From assembly GCF_050896395.1 (NCBI RefSeq), contig NZ_JBPBBA010000004.1:131349-195348 (forward strand): a stretch of 64,000 nucleotides of DNA, in the 5' to 3' direction. This stretch comes from Nioella aestuarii. GTDB taxonomy: Bacteria > Pseudomonadota > Alphaproteobacteria > Rhodobacterales > Rhodobacteraceae. Of the stretch, positions 26,380 through 34,731 are shown in pieces (positions within the stretch are counted from its first letter, which is position 1; each line of letters starts with the position of its first letter). A model generated the notes under the pieces. That model had not been told where the DNA came from, searched no databases, and saw only the letters and a program-made list of their open reading frames with translations. Both the position numbers and the translations under genes were made by a program.

Positions 26380-26409
26380 CCCCTACGACGTTCCGCGCCC
26401 CATGAAAAA

Positions 26410-26439
26410 ACGCCGCGAGCGGTGTCCCCCTCGCGGCGT
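26410..26439. terminator. Bidirectional terminator between the pentapeptide remnant and the cold-shock gene
   Basis: 10-bp perfect stem ACGCCGCGAG / CTCGCGGCGT with a 10-nt loop. On the minus strand it is followed by six T (from A at 26405-26410); on the plus strand by CTTTCGTTTT. It serves the cold-shock gene (stop at 26467) and the convergent pentapeptide remnant. Confidence 0.8.
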
Positions 26440-26466
26440 CTTTCGTTTTCCGGATCACCGGATGGT

Positions 26467-26673
26467 TCAGAGCTTTTGCAGCTCCACCGCCGAGGCGCGG
26501 CCGTCGCGGCCTTCGCGCAGCTCGTAGCCGATTTTCTCGTTATCGGCGAGGCCGGTTAGCCCCGATCGTTCCACGGCCGAGATGTGCACAAACACATCCT
26601 TGCCGCCGTCGTCGGGCGCGATGAAGCCATAACCTTTGGTGGTGTTGAACCATTTTACGGTGCCAGTGGGCAT
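26467..26673 (-). CDS. Cold-shock protein (CspA family)
   Basis: 68-residue single cold-shock domain that binds single-stranded RNA/DNA and melts mRNA structure. RNP1 KGYGFIAP and RNP2 VFVHIS are both present. The 212 bp upstream (26674-26885) are shared with the divergent ArsC-like gene and probably include a leader, as is common for csp genes. Confidence 0.95.
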   Translation of the reverse strand: MPTGTVKWFNTTKGYGFIAPDDGGKDVFVHISAVERSGLTGLADNEKIGYELREGRDGRASAVELQKL

Positions 26674-26885
26674 GTCCGTTCTTCCTTCTCAAGTCTTCCT
26701 TGGTGCCACCCACGAGATGCGGCGGCGTGGTGCCGACAGACGACCCCTGCCTGACGTCCTTTAGAGAGCGGGACAGCGAAAACCTGTTGTCACGGCAGAA
26801 AAGATGGGGTGATTTCAGAAAAACGCAAGAAATTTCGTGCGGCTGTCATGGGAATGTCATGGGGTTGCACGGCAAGGAGGCATGA

Positions 26886-27212
26886 ATGGAACTCTACGGT
26901 CTGAAAACCTGCGATACCTGCCGGAAGGCGCTGAAAACACTCGAAGGGGCGGGGCATCTGGTAAATTTTGTGGATGTGCGGGCCGCGCCTTTGGGGGCGG
27001 ATAAGCTGGCCGAGTTTTTGGCCGCGTTCGGGGATGCGCTGGTCAATACCCGGTCGACCACATGGCGTGGCTTGTCGGAAGAGGAGCGCAAGGGCGCACC
27101 TTCCGATCTGCTGGCCGCGAACCCCGCCTTGATGAAGCGCCCCGTGATCCGGGCGGATGACGGGACGCTCTACTTAGGCTGGGGCAAGGATGTTCAGGCC
27201 ACGCTGGTCTGA
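26886..27212 (+). CDS. ArsC/Spx/YffB family thioredoxin-fold protein
   Basis: 108-residue protein of the arsenate-reductase-like superfamily. The N-terminal motif CDTCRKAL (Cys10 and Cys13) gives a CxxC redox pair, closer to YffB/Spx-type members than to classical ArsC with its single Cys. KRPVIRADDG is the conserved C-terminal cis-Pro region. Ribosome-binding site AAGGAGG is strong. Whether it reduces arsenate is not established. Its 3' end overlaps the DoxX gene by 19 nt in convergent orientation. Confidence 0.85.
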   Translation: MELYGLKTCDTCRKALKTLEGAGHLVNFVDVRAAPLGADKLAEFLAAFGDALVNTRSTTWRGLSEEERKGAPSDLLAANPALMKRPVIRADDGTLYLGWGKDVQATLV

Positions 27213-27763
27213 GGCAAGGCGCGGGCGCGCAGGGCGGCGTCAACGGACACCGGTCCGGCGCCCCGGAACACCATATAGGCCAGAAGGAACACCCAGAAGG
27301 CGCGCTGATCGAGGATCAGGGCATCGGAACCCGCATCGAACCATGCACCGATTACATCGGCACTGACCCCATGGCCGACGATATCGACATAGCTTTGCAC
27401 AACGACAAAGCCGATCATTCCAAGTGAGGCCAGCCGGGTGAAGAGGCCAAGCACGATCAGCGCGGGAAGGATGAATTCGGCCCAGGTGCCAGCGACCACC
27501 ACCAGCCGCCAGAACGTGCCAAGCTGGCTGGCGTCATAGCCCACGGCCTCGGACATGCGGGGCAGGATCTGCACATAGGCATTGAAATTGGGCTGGAAGA
27601 GGCCGGTGAATCCCTCGCCAAGCTTGGTCAGTCCGGAATTCCAGTAATAGACCATCAGGGTTGCGGCAAAGACGAAGCGCGCAAGCGTCGGCATCAGGAT
27701 CGGCGCAAGGGTGGTTTCCAGCGCGGTGAAGATACGGTTGTGCAGGGAGACGAGGGCCATCAT
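27194..27763 (-). CDS. DoxX family membrane protein (BufD-like)
   Basis: 189-residue protein with about four membrane helices and the DoxX pattern (RFVFAATLMVYYWNSGLTKL, then AEFILPALIVLGLFTRLASLGM). It is the last gene of the bufferin operon and overlaps the DUF2063 gene by 4 nt. In other bufferin loci a DoxX protein is the fourth member; its role there is not settled, possibly in redox or membrane coupling. Confidence 0.85.
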   Translation of the reverse strand: MMALVSLHNRIFTALETTLAPILMPTLARFVFAATLMVYYWNSGLTKLGEGFTGLFQPNFNAYVQILPRMSEAVGYDASQLGTFWRLVVVAGTWAEFILPALIVLGLFTRLASLGMIGFVVVQSYVDIVGHGVSADVIGAWFDAGSDALILDQRAFWVFLLAYMVFRGAGPVSVDAALRARALPQTSVA

Positions 27764-28503
27764 TGGTCGGGTCCTTTCTGGTTGGTCAGCGCACCGGAGG
27801 TGAGGAACAGTGTCAGGAGCGGGGCGAGGTCGAGCCCCGGCGCGGCCTCGATGGCGCGCTCAAGCGCAAGGGCGATAGTCGTGCGCCCGTCGAGCGCCTG
27901 AGCGAAGGCAATGCCACCTGCGGGCAGCAGATGCGGGATCGGGTCAAAGTCGGGCCGCGTGACAATGACGGTTTCGGCCACGGGCTGCGGTTTGGGGGCA
28001 TCGGGTTGCGTATTGCGGCGCCAGATCCCGTGGATCGGATAGGGCGACGTGATGATCTGGGTGGCGGGCGCGAGGGTTGGGGTCAGTTCCATCAGCGTTT
28101 CCGGGTCCAGGCCAGCGGTGTTCAGCGGGTCCGCATCGGCGGCGTGGTAAGACCGGCGGATCGCCAGCTCCAGCCGGGCGATGTCGGCGAGGTAAGGGTA
28201 GGCCGCAAGGGGTTGAAACCCTTCCAGAAAGTCCGGCATCGCCTGCCCATATTGTGACAGGGCGCGGCTGGTGGGCGGATGGGTGCGAGAGAATATGAGC
28301 GCCAGCGTCTTGAAGCTTTTCTCGCCCAGAAGCTTGGCGAGCACCGGAAAGCCCGTCTCCAGCGCCTCAGACAGCGAGGCGGCAAGGTTGTTGCGGTAGA
28401 CGTTGAAGCGTTTGCCCGCCGGGCGGCCCTTTGGGTCAACCATACCGGCGGGGACCGGGGCGGCGGGATCGAGGATTGCGGCGGTGAAGTCGGATTGTTG
28501 CAT
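27760..28503 (-). CDS. bufC: DUF2063 putative DNA-binding/partner protein (BufC-like)
   Basis: 247-residue DUF2063 protein: an N-terminal helical domain (QQSDFTAAILDP, RFNVYRNNLAASLSEALETGFP) followed by the TSRALSQYGQAMPDFL motif. It is annotated as DNA-binding in databases, but in bufferin and related MNIO systems it is the partner that presents the precursor peptide to the MNIO enzyme. Four nt downstream of the DUF692 gene, four nt overlapping DoxX. Confidence 0.88.
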   Translation of the reverse strand: MQQSDFTAAILDPAAPVPAGMVDPKGRPAGKRFNVYRNNLAASLSEALETGFPVLAKLLGEKSFKTLALIFSRTHPPTSRALSQYGQAMPDFLEGFQPLAAYPYLADIARLELAIRRSYHAADADPLNTAGLDPETLMELTPTLAPATQIITSPYPIHGIWRRNTQPDAPKPQPVAETVIVTRPDFDPIPHLLPAGGIAFAQALDGRTTIALALERAIEAAPGLDLAPLLTLFLTSGALTNQKGPDQ

Positions 28504-28507
28504 CGGA

Positions 28508-29362
28508 TCACACCAGAGCCACTTGCAGGATCGCCGCGGCGCGGGCGGCCTCGGCCTCCAGCACCGGGAAATCGGGGACGTTGTTGTCCCATTCTACCAG
28601 CGTGGGCTTGGCCCCGCCGCGGGCGATAGTATGGGCGTAGAGCGTCCAGACCGGATCGACCACTTCGCGCCCATGGCTGTCGATCAGCAGCGGCGCGCCG
28701 TGCTCGTCTTCATCCTCATCATGGCCGCCCAGATGGATCTCACCCACCTGCGCCAGTGGGAACGCGTCGACATAGGCGACCGGGTCCCAGTTCTGGTTGG
28801 TGGCGGACACGAAGACATTGTTCACATCCAAGAGCAGCCCGCAGCCGGTGCGCTTTGCGATTTCCGAAAGAAACGTGACCTCATCCATCGTGGACTCGGC
28901 AAAGGCGAGGTATGTGGAGGGGTTTTCCAGCAGCATCGGACGCCCCAGAACTTCTTGCAGTTCATCGATATGGGCGCAGACGCGGGTCAATGTGGCCTCG
29001 GTATAGGGCAGGGGCAGCAGGTCGTTCAGGTAGTGGTCGCCATGGGTGGACCAAGCGAGATGTTCCGAGAAACTGGCGGGGTTCAGCCACTCGCAAAGAT
29101 GCTTGAGGCGGGAGAGGTGATCGGGATCGAGCGGGCCTTCACCACCGATGGAGAGGCCCACACCGTGGACCGAAATCGGGAAGCGGTCTGCCAAAGCGCG
29201 GAGCTGTGCCAGCGGACGGCCGCCATCGCCCATGTAGTTCTCTGCATGGATCTCCAACCAGCTGACTGCGCCGGGCGCGGAGATAAGCGATTGGAAATGC
29301 TGGGGTTTGTATCCGATGCCCGAAAGGTTGGGCAAACGGTTATCCTGCGCGAGATCGTACAT
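28508..29362 (-). CDS. bufB: DUF692 multinuclear non-haem iron oxidase (MNIO, BufB-like)
   Basis: 284-residue TIM-barrel enzyme of the MNIO family that uses multiple iron ions to oxidise cysteine residues of a peptide. Signature residues visible: GIGYKPQH, EIHAENYMGDGG, HGVGLSIGG, SEHLAWSTHG, LENPSTYLAF and HLGGHDEDEDEHG, in the order found in MbnB and bufferin MNIOs. The His and acidic metal ligands are intact. It lies 69 nt downstream of the precursor gene bufA and 4 nt upstream of DUF2063. Confidence 0.92.
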   Translation of the reverse strand: MYDLAQDNRLPNLSGIGYKPQHFQSLISAPGAVSWLEIHAENYMGDGGRPLAQLRALADRFPISVHGVGLSIGGEGPLDPDHLSRLKHLCEWLNPASFSEHLAWSTHGDHYLNDLLPLPYTEATLTRVCAHIDELQEVLGRPMLLENPSTYLAFAESTMDEVTFLSEIAKRTGCGLLLDVNNVFVSATNQNWDPVAYVDAFPLAQVGEIHLGGHDEDEDEHGAPLLIDSHGREVVDPVWTLYAHTIARGGAKPTLVEWDNNVPDFPVLEAEAARAAAILQVALV

Positions 29363-29431
29363 GGCGTGTCCCTTGGGTCTTGTGCAGACAAACCCCCGGC
29401 CCTTGGTGGCCAGGGGCAGGTCATGATTGGA

Positions 29432-29803
29432 TCAGCCGTCCATCATCATGACATCGCGGTACTGGGCCAGAACGTCCTCGGCCAGACCATCGGGAAGGTC
29501 ACGGGCCAGGCCGATGTAACCGTCGGCTTCCAGCGAGGCCTCGGATTCGCCCATGCGGCCGTCGGGCAATTCGATCTCAGCGCAGGTGCCGGCGGGGACC
29601 AGCGTCCAGGCGTTGCCCTGATAATCGATGGTGGAGGAACCGGCGCAGGTGGTGCCGGGACCAGCGGCGCAGCCGTTCTCACCGGCCAGCGAAACGCCGT
29701 AGCATTTTTCCATCGCCTGCGCCGAGGCGGAGGTGGCGGTAACGGCACCAAGCGCGGCGGCAACGGCGCCCATCAGGGCCAGCGATTTGATTTGGGTCGA
29801 CAT
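29432..29803 (-). CDS. bufA: Bufferin precursor (DUF2282, BufA-like)
   Basis: 123-residue protein from ATG 29803 with GGGAG 8 nt upstream. A signal peptide (to about ASAQA) is followed by the DUF2282 core, which has four Cys: EKCYG, NGCA, TTCAG and GTCAE. In bufferins the MNIO enzyme turns core Cys residues into thiooxazoles that bind copper in the periplasm. The Met-rich end (DVMMMDG) may add metal ligands (inference). It is the first gene of bufA-bufB-bufC-DoxX; a longer start at 29842 would disrupt the signal peptide. Confidence 0.88.
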   Translation of the reverse strand: MSTQIKSLALMGAVAAALGAVTATSASAQAMEKCYGVSLAGENGCAAGPGTTCAGSSTIDYQGNAWTLVPAGTCAEIELPDGRMGESEASLEADGYIGLARDLPDGLAEDVLAQYRDVMMMDG

Positions 29804-30156
29804 TGGGTAGCTCCCTTGAAACTGATAATTTCCGTGTCCCACCCGACGATCGGGTGATGGGAAAGTGGTAAGTCGCCGGGTCGATCACTGGCCAGTCACA
29901 GGCCCGTCAACCACGCGTGCGTGACCTGTTGTCAGGGCGGCGTGAGGCCGGTTAATTGGGCCAAGACGTGTGATTATCGATTGAATTCAGGGGATTGGAT
30001 AAAAGATTCCTCCTAGGGGAAGGTGACGGATTTTTGCCTGCCGTAACCTACGGTCCGGGAAATGTTTCAACCGAAAGTGGTGCTTTGGGCTTGGCTCTCT
30101 GCCGGATCGTGCCTATCTCGGGGTCCGAACAGGCAAGACAGTATCGGAGAGCCTTC
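29804..30156. other. Upstream region of bufA and of the plus-strand membrane protein
   Basis: 353 bp without a credible gene between divergent genes. A plus-strand frame starting at 29995 precedes the ATG at 30157 but lacks coding character. A perfect 15-bp palindrome is at 29841-29855. I could not identify a clear sigma-factor promoter or riboswitch. Confidence 0.4.
29841..29855. promoter_or_regulatory. Operator-like palindrome upstream of bufA
   Basis: ACCCGA-CGA-TCGGGT, a perfect inverted repeat ending 38 bp upstream of the bufA ATG. It is in the position expected for a repressor or activator site on the bufferin promoter. No regulator gene is adjacent, so its ligand is unknown. Confidence 0.35.
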
Positions 30157-30525
30157 ATGCGCAACGCAGCCCTCGTTCTGGGAATCATAGGCGGCATTCT
30201 GGGAATGATCGTCGGGTTCTTCGGCTATGGTTACGTGACCTTTATCGACACATTCGGCGAGGTGCCTGACATTGCCAGCCAGGTGGAAAACCCCGATCTG
30301 ATCAAGGCGGCCAGTATCATTTCCCCCATTCTGGCACTGGCTGGTGGGGCCATGGCGCGGGCGCGGGCGCTGTGGGGCGGGATCTTCCTGCTGCTGTCGG
30401 CGGCGGGGATGTATTATGCCTTTGGCTTTGGTGTTTTCACCATGTTCCCGATTGCGCTGTGTGGTCTGGGTGGCCTGCTGGCCATCGCGGCTGGACGGCC
30501 GGATGAGGAAGTGAGCCACTTCTGA
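30157..30525 (+). CDS. Small integral membrane protein (DUF4064-like)
   Basis: 122-residue protein starting at ATG 30157 with GGAGAG 6-8 nt upstream. Four hydrophobic segments (about 3-30, 50-65, 68-85, 88-110) are separated by short loops; the pattern ALVLGIIGGILGMIVGFFGYGYVTF is DUF4064-like. Function unknown. Convergent with the epimerase gene, 3 nt between stops. Confidence 0.65.
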   Translation: MRNAALVLGIIGGILGMIVGFFGYGYVTFIDTFGEVPDIASQVENPDLIKAASIISPILALAGGAMARARALWGGIFLLLSAAGMYYAFGFGVFTMFPIALCGLGGLLAIAAGRPDEEVSHF

Positions 30526-30528
30526 GCG

Positions 30529-31596
30529 CTAGAGCACGGCGCGCAACACCGACAAAGCGCCGCGTTTCCAAGGCACCCGGTGCGTGACGCCCGCGCCCTT
30601 GGCGATCCGGTCGCGGTTCGCCAGATACCAGTCAAAGTTGCGCAGCAGCGCGTCGATGTTGGAATACCGTGGGGTGTAGCCCAACTTGTCGCGGGCGCGG
30701 TCGATGCTGACGAAACTGTCCTTCGACGCGGTCTCATAGATCCATTTGTAGAGTGGCGAGAGATGCACCGCCTCCAGCCCGCGCAGGGTCCAGATGGCGG
30801 GCGTTGCGGGAAAACCGATGATATGCTTGCCAAAACCCGCCCGGTCCAGCACCGCCTGAAAACTCTCACGCATGGTGCCGAACTCTGCCGCGCCAATGTT
30901 GAACGTGTCGTTCACCGTGTCGGCCTCGCCAAAAGCGGTCAGACAGATCGCCGCGTTCAGATCATCCACATCGAGGAGCTGATAGCGGTTCTGCCCTGAT
31001 CCCAAAACAGGGAAGTTATGTCCTGTGGAGGCGAAATCATACAGCAGCTCAAACGCCCCGAGCCGTTCCGGCCCGACGAAGCTTTTAGGTCGGAGGACCG
31101 GCAGCACCAGGCCGTCGGAGCGGTATTGACGGCACAGCCGTTCGGCCATCACCTTGGAATCGCCATAGGGCCCCACACCCTGCATCGGGTCGGCCTCCAC
31201 CAGCGGGTGGTGATCGGGGATGCCATAGACCGCGGTCGAAGAGATATGGACGAAGCGCCCGATACCCTTTCGCAGCGCCGACTTCAGCAGCAAATGAGTG
31301 CCATCGGCGTTGGTTGAATAAATCTCTTCTTGGCTTGCAAGGGGCAAAGCGGCGGCGCAGTGCACCACGATATCGACCCCGTCGAAGGCGCGATCATGGA
31401 GTGTCTGGTCGCGGATATCACCTTGCAGAACGTCTATGAGGTCCGCCTCCGGGTAGGTGAAGGGCGCGATATCCCAACTGCGCAGGGAATGACCCTGCGC
31501 CAGAAGGTGCCGGATCAGGTTGATCCCCAGGAAACCGGCACCGCCGGTGACGAGGATGGTCCTTTTGCGATCAGAGAAGGTGCTTGGCGTTGTCAT
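30529..31596 (-). CDS. NAD-dependent epimerase/dehydratase family protein
   Basis: Extended short-chain dehydrogenase of the GalE/WcaG type, likely acting on a nucleotide sugar or similar substrate. 355 residues with the NAD motif VTGGAGFLG (about 15-23), the catalytic Ser/Tyr-x-x-x-Lys in ISSTAVYG and VGPYGDSK, and NIG in the C-terminal region. It stands alone between a membrane protein and thrS, so the product is unknown. Confidence 0.88.
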   Translation of the reverse strand: MTTPSTFSDRKRTILVTGGAGFLGINLIRHLLAQGHSLRSWDIAPFTYPEADLIDVLQGDIRDQTLHDRAFDGVDIVVHCAAALPLASQEEIYSTNADGTHLLLKSALRKGIGRFVHISSTAVYGIPDHHPLVEADPMQGVGPYGDSKVMAERLCRQYRSDGLVLPVLRPKSFVGPERLGAFELLYDFASTGHNFPVLGSGQNRYQLLDVDDLNAAICLTAFGEADTVNDTFNIGAAEFGTMRESFQAVLDRAGFGKHIIGFPATPAIWTLRGLEAVHLSPLYKWIYETASKDSFVSIDRARDKLGYTPRYSNIDALLRNFDWYLANRDRIAKGAGVTHRVPWKRGALSVLRAVL

Positions 31597-31649
31597 TCAC
31601 TCACTAATGCCGTGTTTCTTCCGGCAGGATATGATCTGGATCAACGAAA

Positions 31650-31677
31650 AAGGCCGGCCCCTATCGGGACCGGCCTT
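31650..31677 (-). terminator. Rho-independent terminator of thrS
   Basis: 8-bp stem AAGGCCGG / CCGGCCTT, extendable by an inner CCC/GGG pair, with T-run on the minus strand (from A at 31647-31651). It lies 22 nt beyond the thrS stop. Confidence 0.8.
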
Positions 31678-31698
31678 GGAGTTTGATCACATAACAGA

Positions 31699-33678
31699 TC
31701 AGCGGAGATCGGGCGCGACCGCATCCGCGGCGAGAGAGGCCACAACCTCATTCAGTCCCAGAACCGAGGTCTGTTTTTCCCCAAGGCGGCGCAGCGTAAC
31801 CGTGCGCTCCTCCACCTCTTTGCGGCCAATGGCGAGGATCACCGGAACCTTGCCCACAGAGTGCTCGCGGACCTTGTAGTTGATCTTTTCGTTGCGAATA
31901 TCGGCCTCGGCCCGAACACCTTGCGCAGTCAGGGCGGCGACGACCTCCTGCACATACTCATCGGCCTCGGACACGATGGAAGCCACGACCACCTGGCGCG
32001 GGGCCAGCCAGAAGGGCAGCTTGCCTTCCCAGTTCTCGATCAGGATGCCGATGAAGCGTTCGAACGACCCAAGGCAGGCGCGGTGCAGCATGAAGGGCCG
32101 GTGCTTGGCCCCATCCTCACCCGTATAGTTCGCATCCAGCCTCTCTGGCAGGTTCGGGTCCACCTGGAACGTGCCGCATTGCCAGACCCGGCCAATCGCG
32201 TCGGTCAGGTAGAAGTCGAGCTTGGGTCCGTAGAACGCCCCGTCGCCCGGTTCCAGCGTGTAATTGCGGCCAACGGCCTTGATCGCGTTTTCCAGCGCGC
32301 CTTCGACATAGTCCCAGCTTTCATCGCTGCCCACGCGCTTTTCGGGGCGGGTGGCGAAGCGGATTTCAAATTCGGGGAAGCCAAGTTCCGCATAGACATT
32401 GGCCAGGAAGTCGATGAAGCGGGCGCATTCTTCCTGGATCTGATCCTCGGTGCAGAAGATGTGCGCGTCATCCTGGGTAAAGCCACGCACCCGCATGATG
32501 CCATGCAGGGCACCCGACGGCTCGAACCGCGCGCAGGAACCGAATTCAGCCAGTCGCAGGGGCAGGTCGCGATAGCTTTTCTGACCTTGGTTGAATACCT
32601 GAACGTGACAGGGGCAGTTCATCGGCTTGAGCGCATTGATCCGCGTTTCGGCCCGGTTTTTGGCGCTGGCATCGTCATTCTCGCCGTCGCGGCTTTCGTC
32701 CACTTCGACAATGAACATGTGATGCTGGTACTTTTCCCAGTGGCCAGAGGCTTCCCACAGCTTGCGGTCCACGACCTGAGGCGTGTTGATTTCGCGGTAG
32801 CCGCCAGCGCGCTGTTTGCGGCGCATGTAGTCCTGCAACGTGGTGTAGATGGTCCAGCCATTGGGGTGCCAGAAGACCTGACCGGGGGCTTCTTCCTGCA
32901 TGTGGAAGAGGTTCATCTCGCGGCCAAGCTTGCGGTGGTCGCGCTTGGCGGCCTCCTCCAGCATCGTCAGATGCGCCTTGAGATCGTTCTTGTTGCGGAA
33001 GGCGACGCCGTAGATGCGCTGCAACATCGCGCGCTTGCTGTCGCCGCGCCAATAGGCGCCCGCGACGTTCATCAGTTTGAAGGCATCCGCCGGAACCTGA
33101 CCGGTATGCTGAAGATGCGGGCCTCGGCACAGATCCTGCCAATGCCCGTGCCAATACATACGCAGAGGTTCGTTGCCGGGAATGGCCTCGATCAGCTCCA
33201 CTTTGTAGGGCTCGTTATTGGCCTCATAGAACTTCACGGCGCGGTCACGATCCCAGATTTCGGTGGTCACGGGATCGCGGCGGTTGATGATCTCACGCAT
33301 CTTCGCTTCGATCTGGCCGAGGTCTTCCGGGGTGAAAGGCTCCGACCGGTCGAAATCGTAGTACCAGCCGTTTTCAATCACCGGGCCGATGGTGACTTTC
33401 ACGTCTGGCCAGATCTCCTGCACGGCGCGGGCCATGATATGGGCGCAGTCATGGCGGATCAGCTCCAGCGCCTGCGCGTCGTCCTGCATGGTGTGAATGG
33501 CGATGGAGGCATTGTCCTCGATCGGCCATTGCATGTCCCAATGGGCACCGTTCACGGTGGCGGAAATGGCCTTCTTGGCCAAGGAATTGGAAATGCCGGC
33601 GGCCACATCGGCAGGCGTCACGCCAGCCGCGTAGTCACGGGAATTGCCATCGGGGAAAGTCAGGGAAATCTGGGCCAT
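31699..33678 (-). CDS. thrS: Threonine--tRNA ligase
   Basis: Class II synthetase charging tRNA-Thr. From ATG 33678 (GAGGAG upstream) it has 659 residues: TGS domain (ISLTFPDGNSRDYAAG), the editing domain with zinc-dependent HDCAHIMARA and YYDF, the catalytic core with PMNCPCHVQVF, RFEPSGALHGIMRVRGFTQDDAH, and a C-terminal anticodon-binding domain. It is about 15-20 residues longer than E. coli ThrS, from an Asp/Glu/Arg-rich insertion near SRDGENDDASAKNRAETR. Its terminator is at 31650-31677. Confidence 0.97.
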   Translation of the reverse strand: MAQISLTFPDGNSRDYAAGVTPADVAAGISNSLAKKAISATVNGAHWDMQWPIEDNASIAIHTMQDDAQALELIRHDCAHIMARAVQEIWPDVKVTIGPVIENGWYYDFDRSEPFTPEDLGQIEAKMREIINRRDPVTTEIWDRDRAVKFYEANNEPYKVELIEAIPGNEPLRMYWHGHWQDLCRGPHLQHTGQVPADAFKLMNVAGAYWRGDSKRAMLQRIYGVAFRNKNDLKAHLTMLEEAAKRDHRKLGREMNLFHMQEEAPGQVFWHPNGWTIYTTLQDYMRRKQRAGGYREINTPQVVDRKLWEASGHWEKYQHHMFIVEVDESRDGENDDASAKNRAETRINALKPMNCPCHVQVFNQGQKSYRDLPLRLAEFGSCARFEPSGALHGIMRVRGFTQDDAHIFCTEDQIQEECARFIDFLANVYAELGFPEFEIRFATRPEKRVGSDESWDYVEGALENAIKAVGRNYTLEPGDGAFYGPKLDFYLTDAIGRVWQCGTFQVDPNLPERLDANYTGEDGAKHRPFMLHRACLGSFERFIGILIENWEGKLPFWLAPRQVVVASIVSEADEYVQEVVAALTAQGVRAEADIRNEKINYKVREHSVGKVPVILAIGRKEVEERTVTLRRLGEKQTSVLGLNEVVASLAADAVAPDLR

Positions 33679-33984
33679 CTGGCACAAGCTCCTCGTCGGT
33701 TTGGCGCCCACGGAACGCCCGGTTGCGGGTATATGGTTTCGGGGGGCAGAGGTGACGCCTGGCGCGCCCTGTGTCAAGGGTGGATGCACCCGCCCGGCCT
33801 GATCCCGTACCCTTGCCATTCACCTGAACACCGTCTGTCCACGTTAATAGGGCGGGGGAGGCCCTTGCTTGACGCAATGTCATCCCGATCAAAGGCCACC
33901 ATTTTTCGGGCGCCTGGCTATAATTTCTTGTTCCCAAGCCGTGCCACGGGCAAAACCATGGGAAAAAGAGGAGGCAACCGGACC

Positions 33985-34731
33985 ATGACCCCACAGACGC
34001 TGACCACACGGCAGGGACGCACCATCGCCTTTCACCAGAGCGCGGGCGCGGGACCGGGCGTGGTGTTTCTGGGCGGGCTGAAATCCGACATGCAGGGCAG
34101 CAAGGCGCTGCATCTGGAGGCCTGGGCCAAGCGCACGGGCCGGGCCTTTCTGCGGTTTGACTATTCCGGGCATGGCGAAAGTTCTGGCCAGTTCACCGAT
34201 GGGTGTATAGGCGATTGGGCCGAAGATGCCGAGGCCGCGATTATCACGCTGACCGAAGGCCCGCAAATCCTTGTGGGATCGTCCATGGGTGGCTGGCAGT
34301 CGCTGCTCTTTGCGCGAAAACACCCGGATCTGGTGGCCGGTCTGGTGGGTATCGCCGCTGCCCCCGATTTCACCGAGGACGGCATGTGGGGCAGCTGGTC
34401 TGATGCCCAGAAGGCCGAGATGGCTGCGACAGGGCAGGTTGCTTTGCCATCGGACTATGGAGAGCCCTACATCATCACAAAACGCATGATCGAGGATGGC
34501 CGCAATCAACTGGTCCTGCGTAGCCCGCTTGTGATCAATGCTCCCGTGCGATTGTTACAAGGCACGGCGGATGCGGATGTGGACATGTCCGTTGCCTTGC
34601 GCCTGCTTGCCCATGTGGAGGGGCCGGATATCCGGCTGGAACTGGTGAAGGGTGCCGATCACCGCTTTTCCGATGACTATTGCCTGTCGCGCATCGAGGC
34701 GGCGATCGAGGATGTTCTGACCCATGTTTAG
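33985..34731 (+). CDS. Alpha/beta hydrolase
   Basis: 248-residue alpha/beta-hydrolase-fold protein. Nucleophile elbow GSSMGG, oxyanion region FLGGLKSDMQGSKA, a likely catalytic Asp in GTADADVD, and His in KGADHRF complete a Ser-Asp-His triad. The ribosome-binding site is GGAGG 10 nt upstream. It resembles the ABHD10/palmitoyl-thioesterase-like esterases, but no substrate can be read. Overlaps the next hydrolase by 8 nt. Confidence 0.88.
   Translation: MTPQTLTTRQGRTIAFHQSAGAGPGVVFLGGLKSDMQGSKALHLEAWAKRTGRAFLRFDYSGHGESSGQFTDGCIGDWAEDAEAAIITLTEGPQILVGSSMGGWQSLLFARKHPDLVAGLVGIAAAPDFTEDGMWGSWSDAQKAEMAATGQVALPSDYGEPYIITKRMIEDGRNQLVLRSPLVINAPVRLLQGTADADVDMSVALRLLAHVEGPDIRLELVKGADHRFSDDYCLSRIEAAIEDVLTHV

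Noticed and set aside
31861..33984. Long plus-strand open frame (to 34731) antisense to thrS
   Set aside because: It is the complement of thrS; only the 248 residues after 33985 belong to a real gene (alpha/beta hydrolase).
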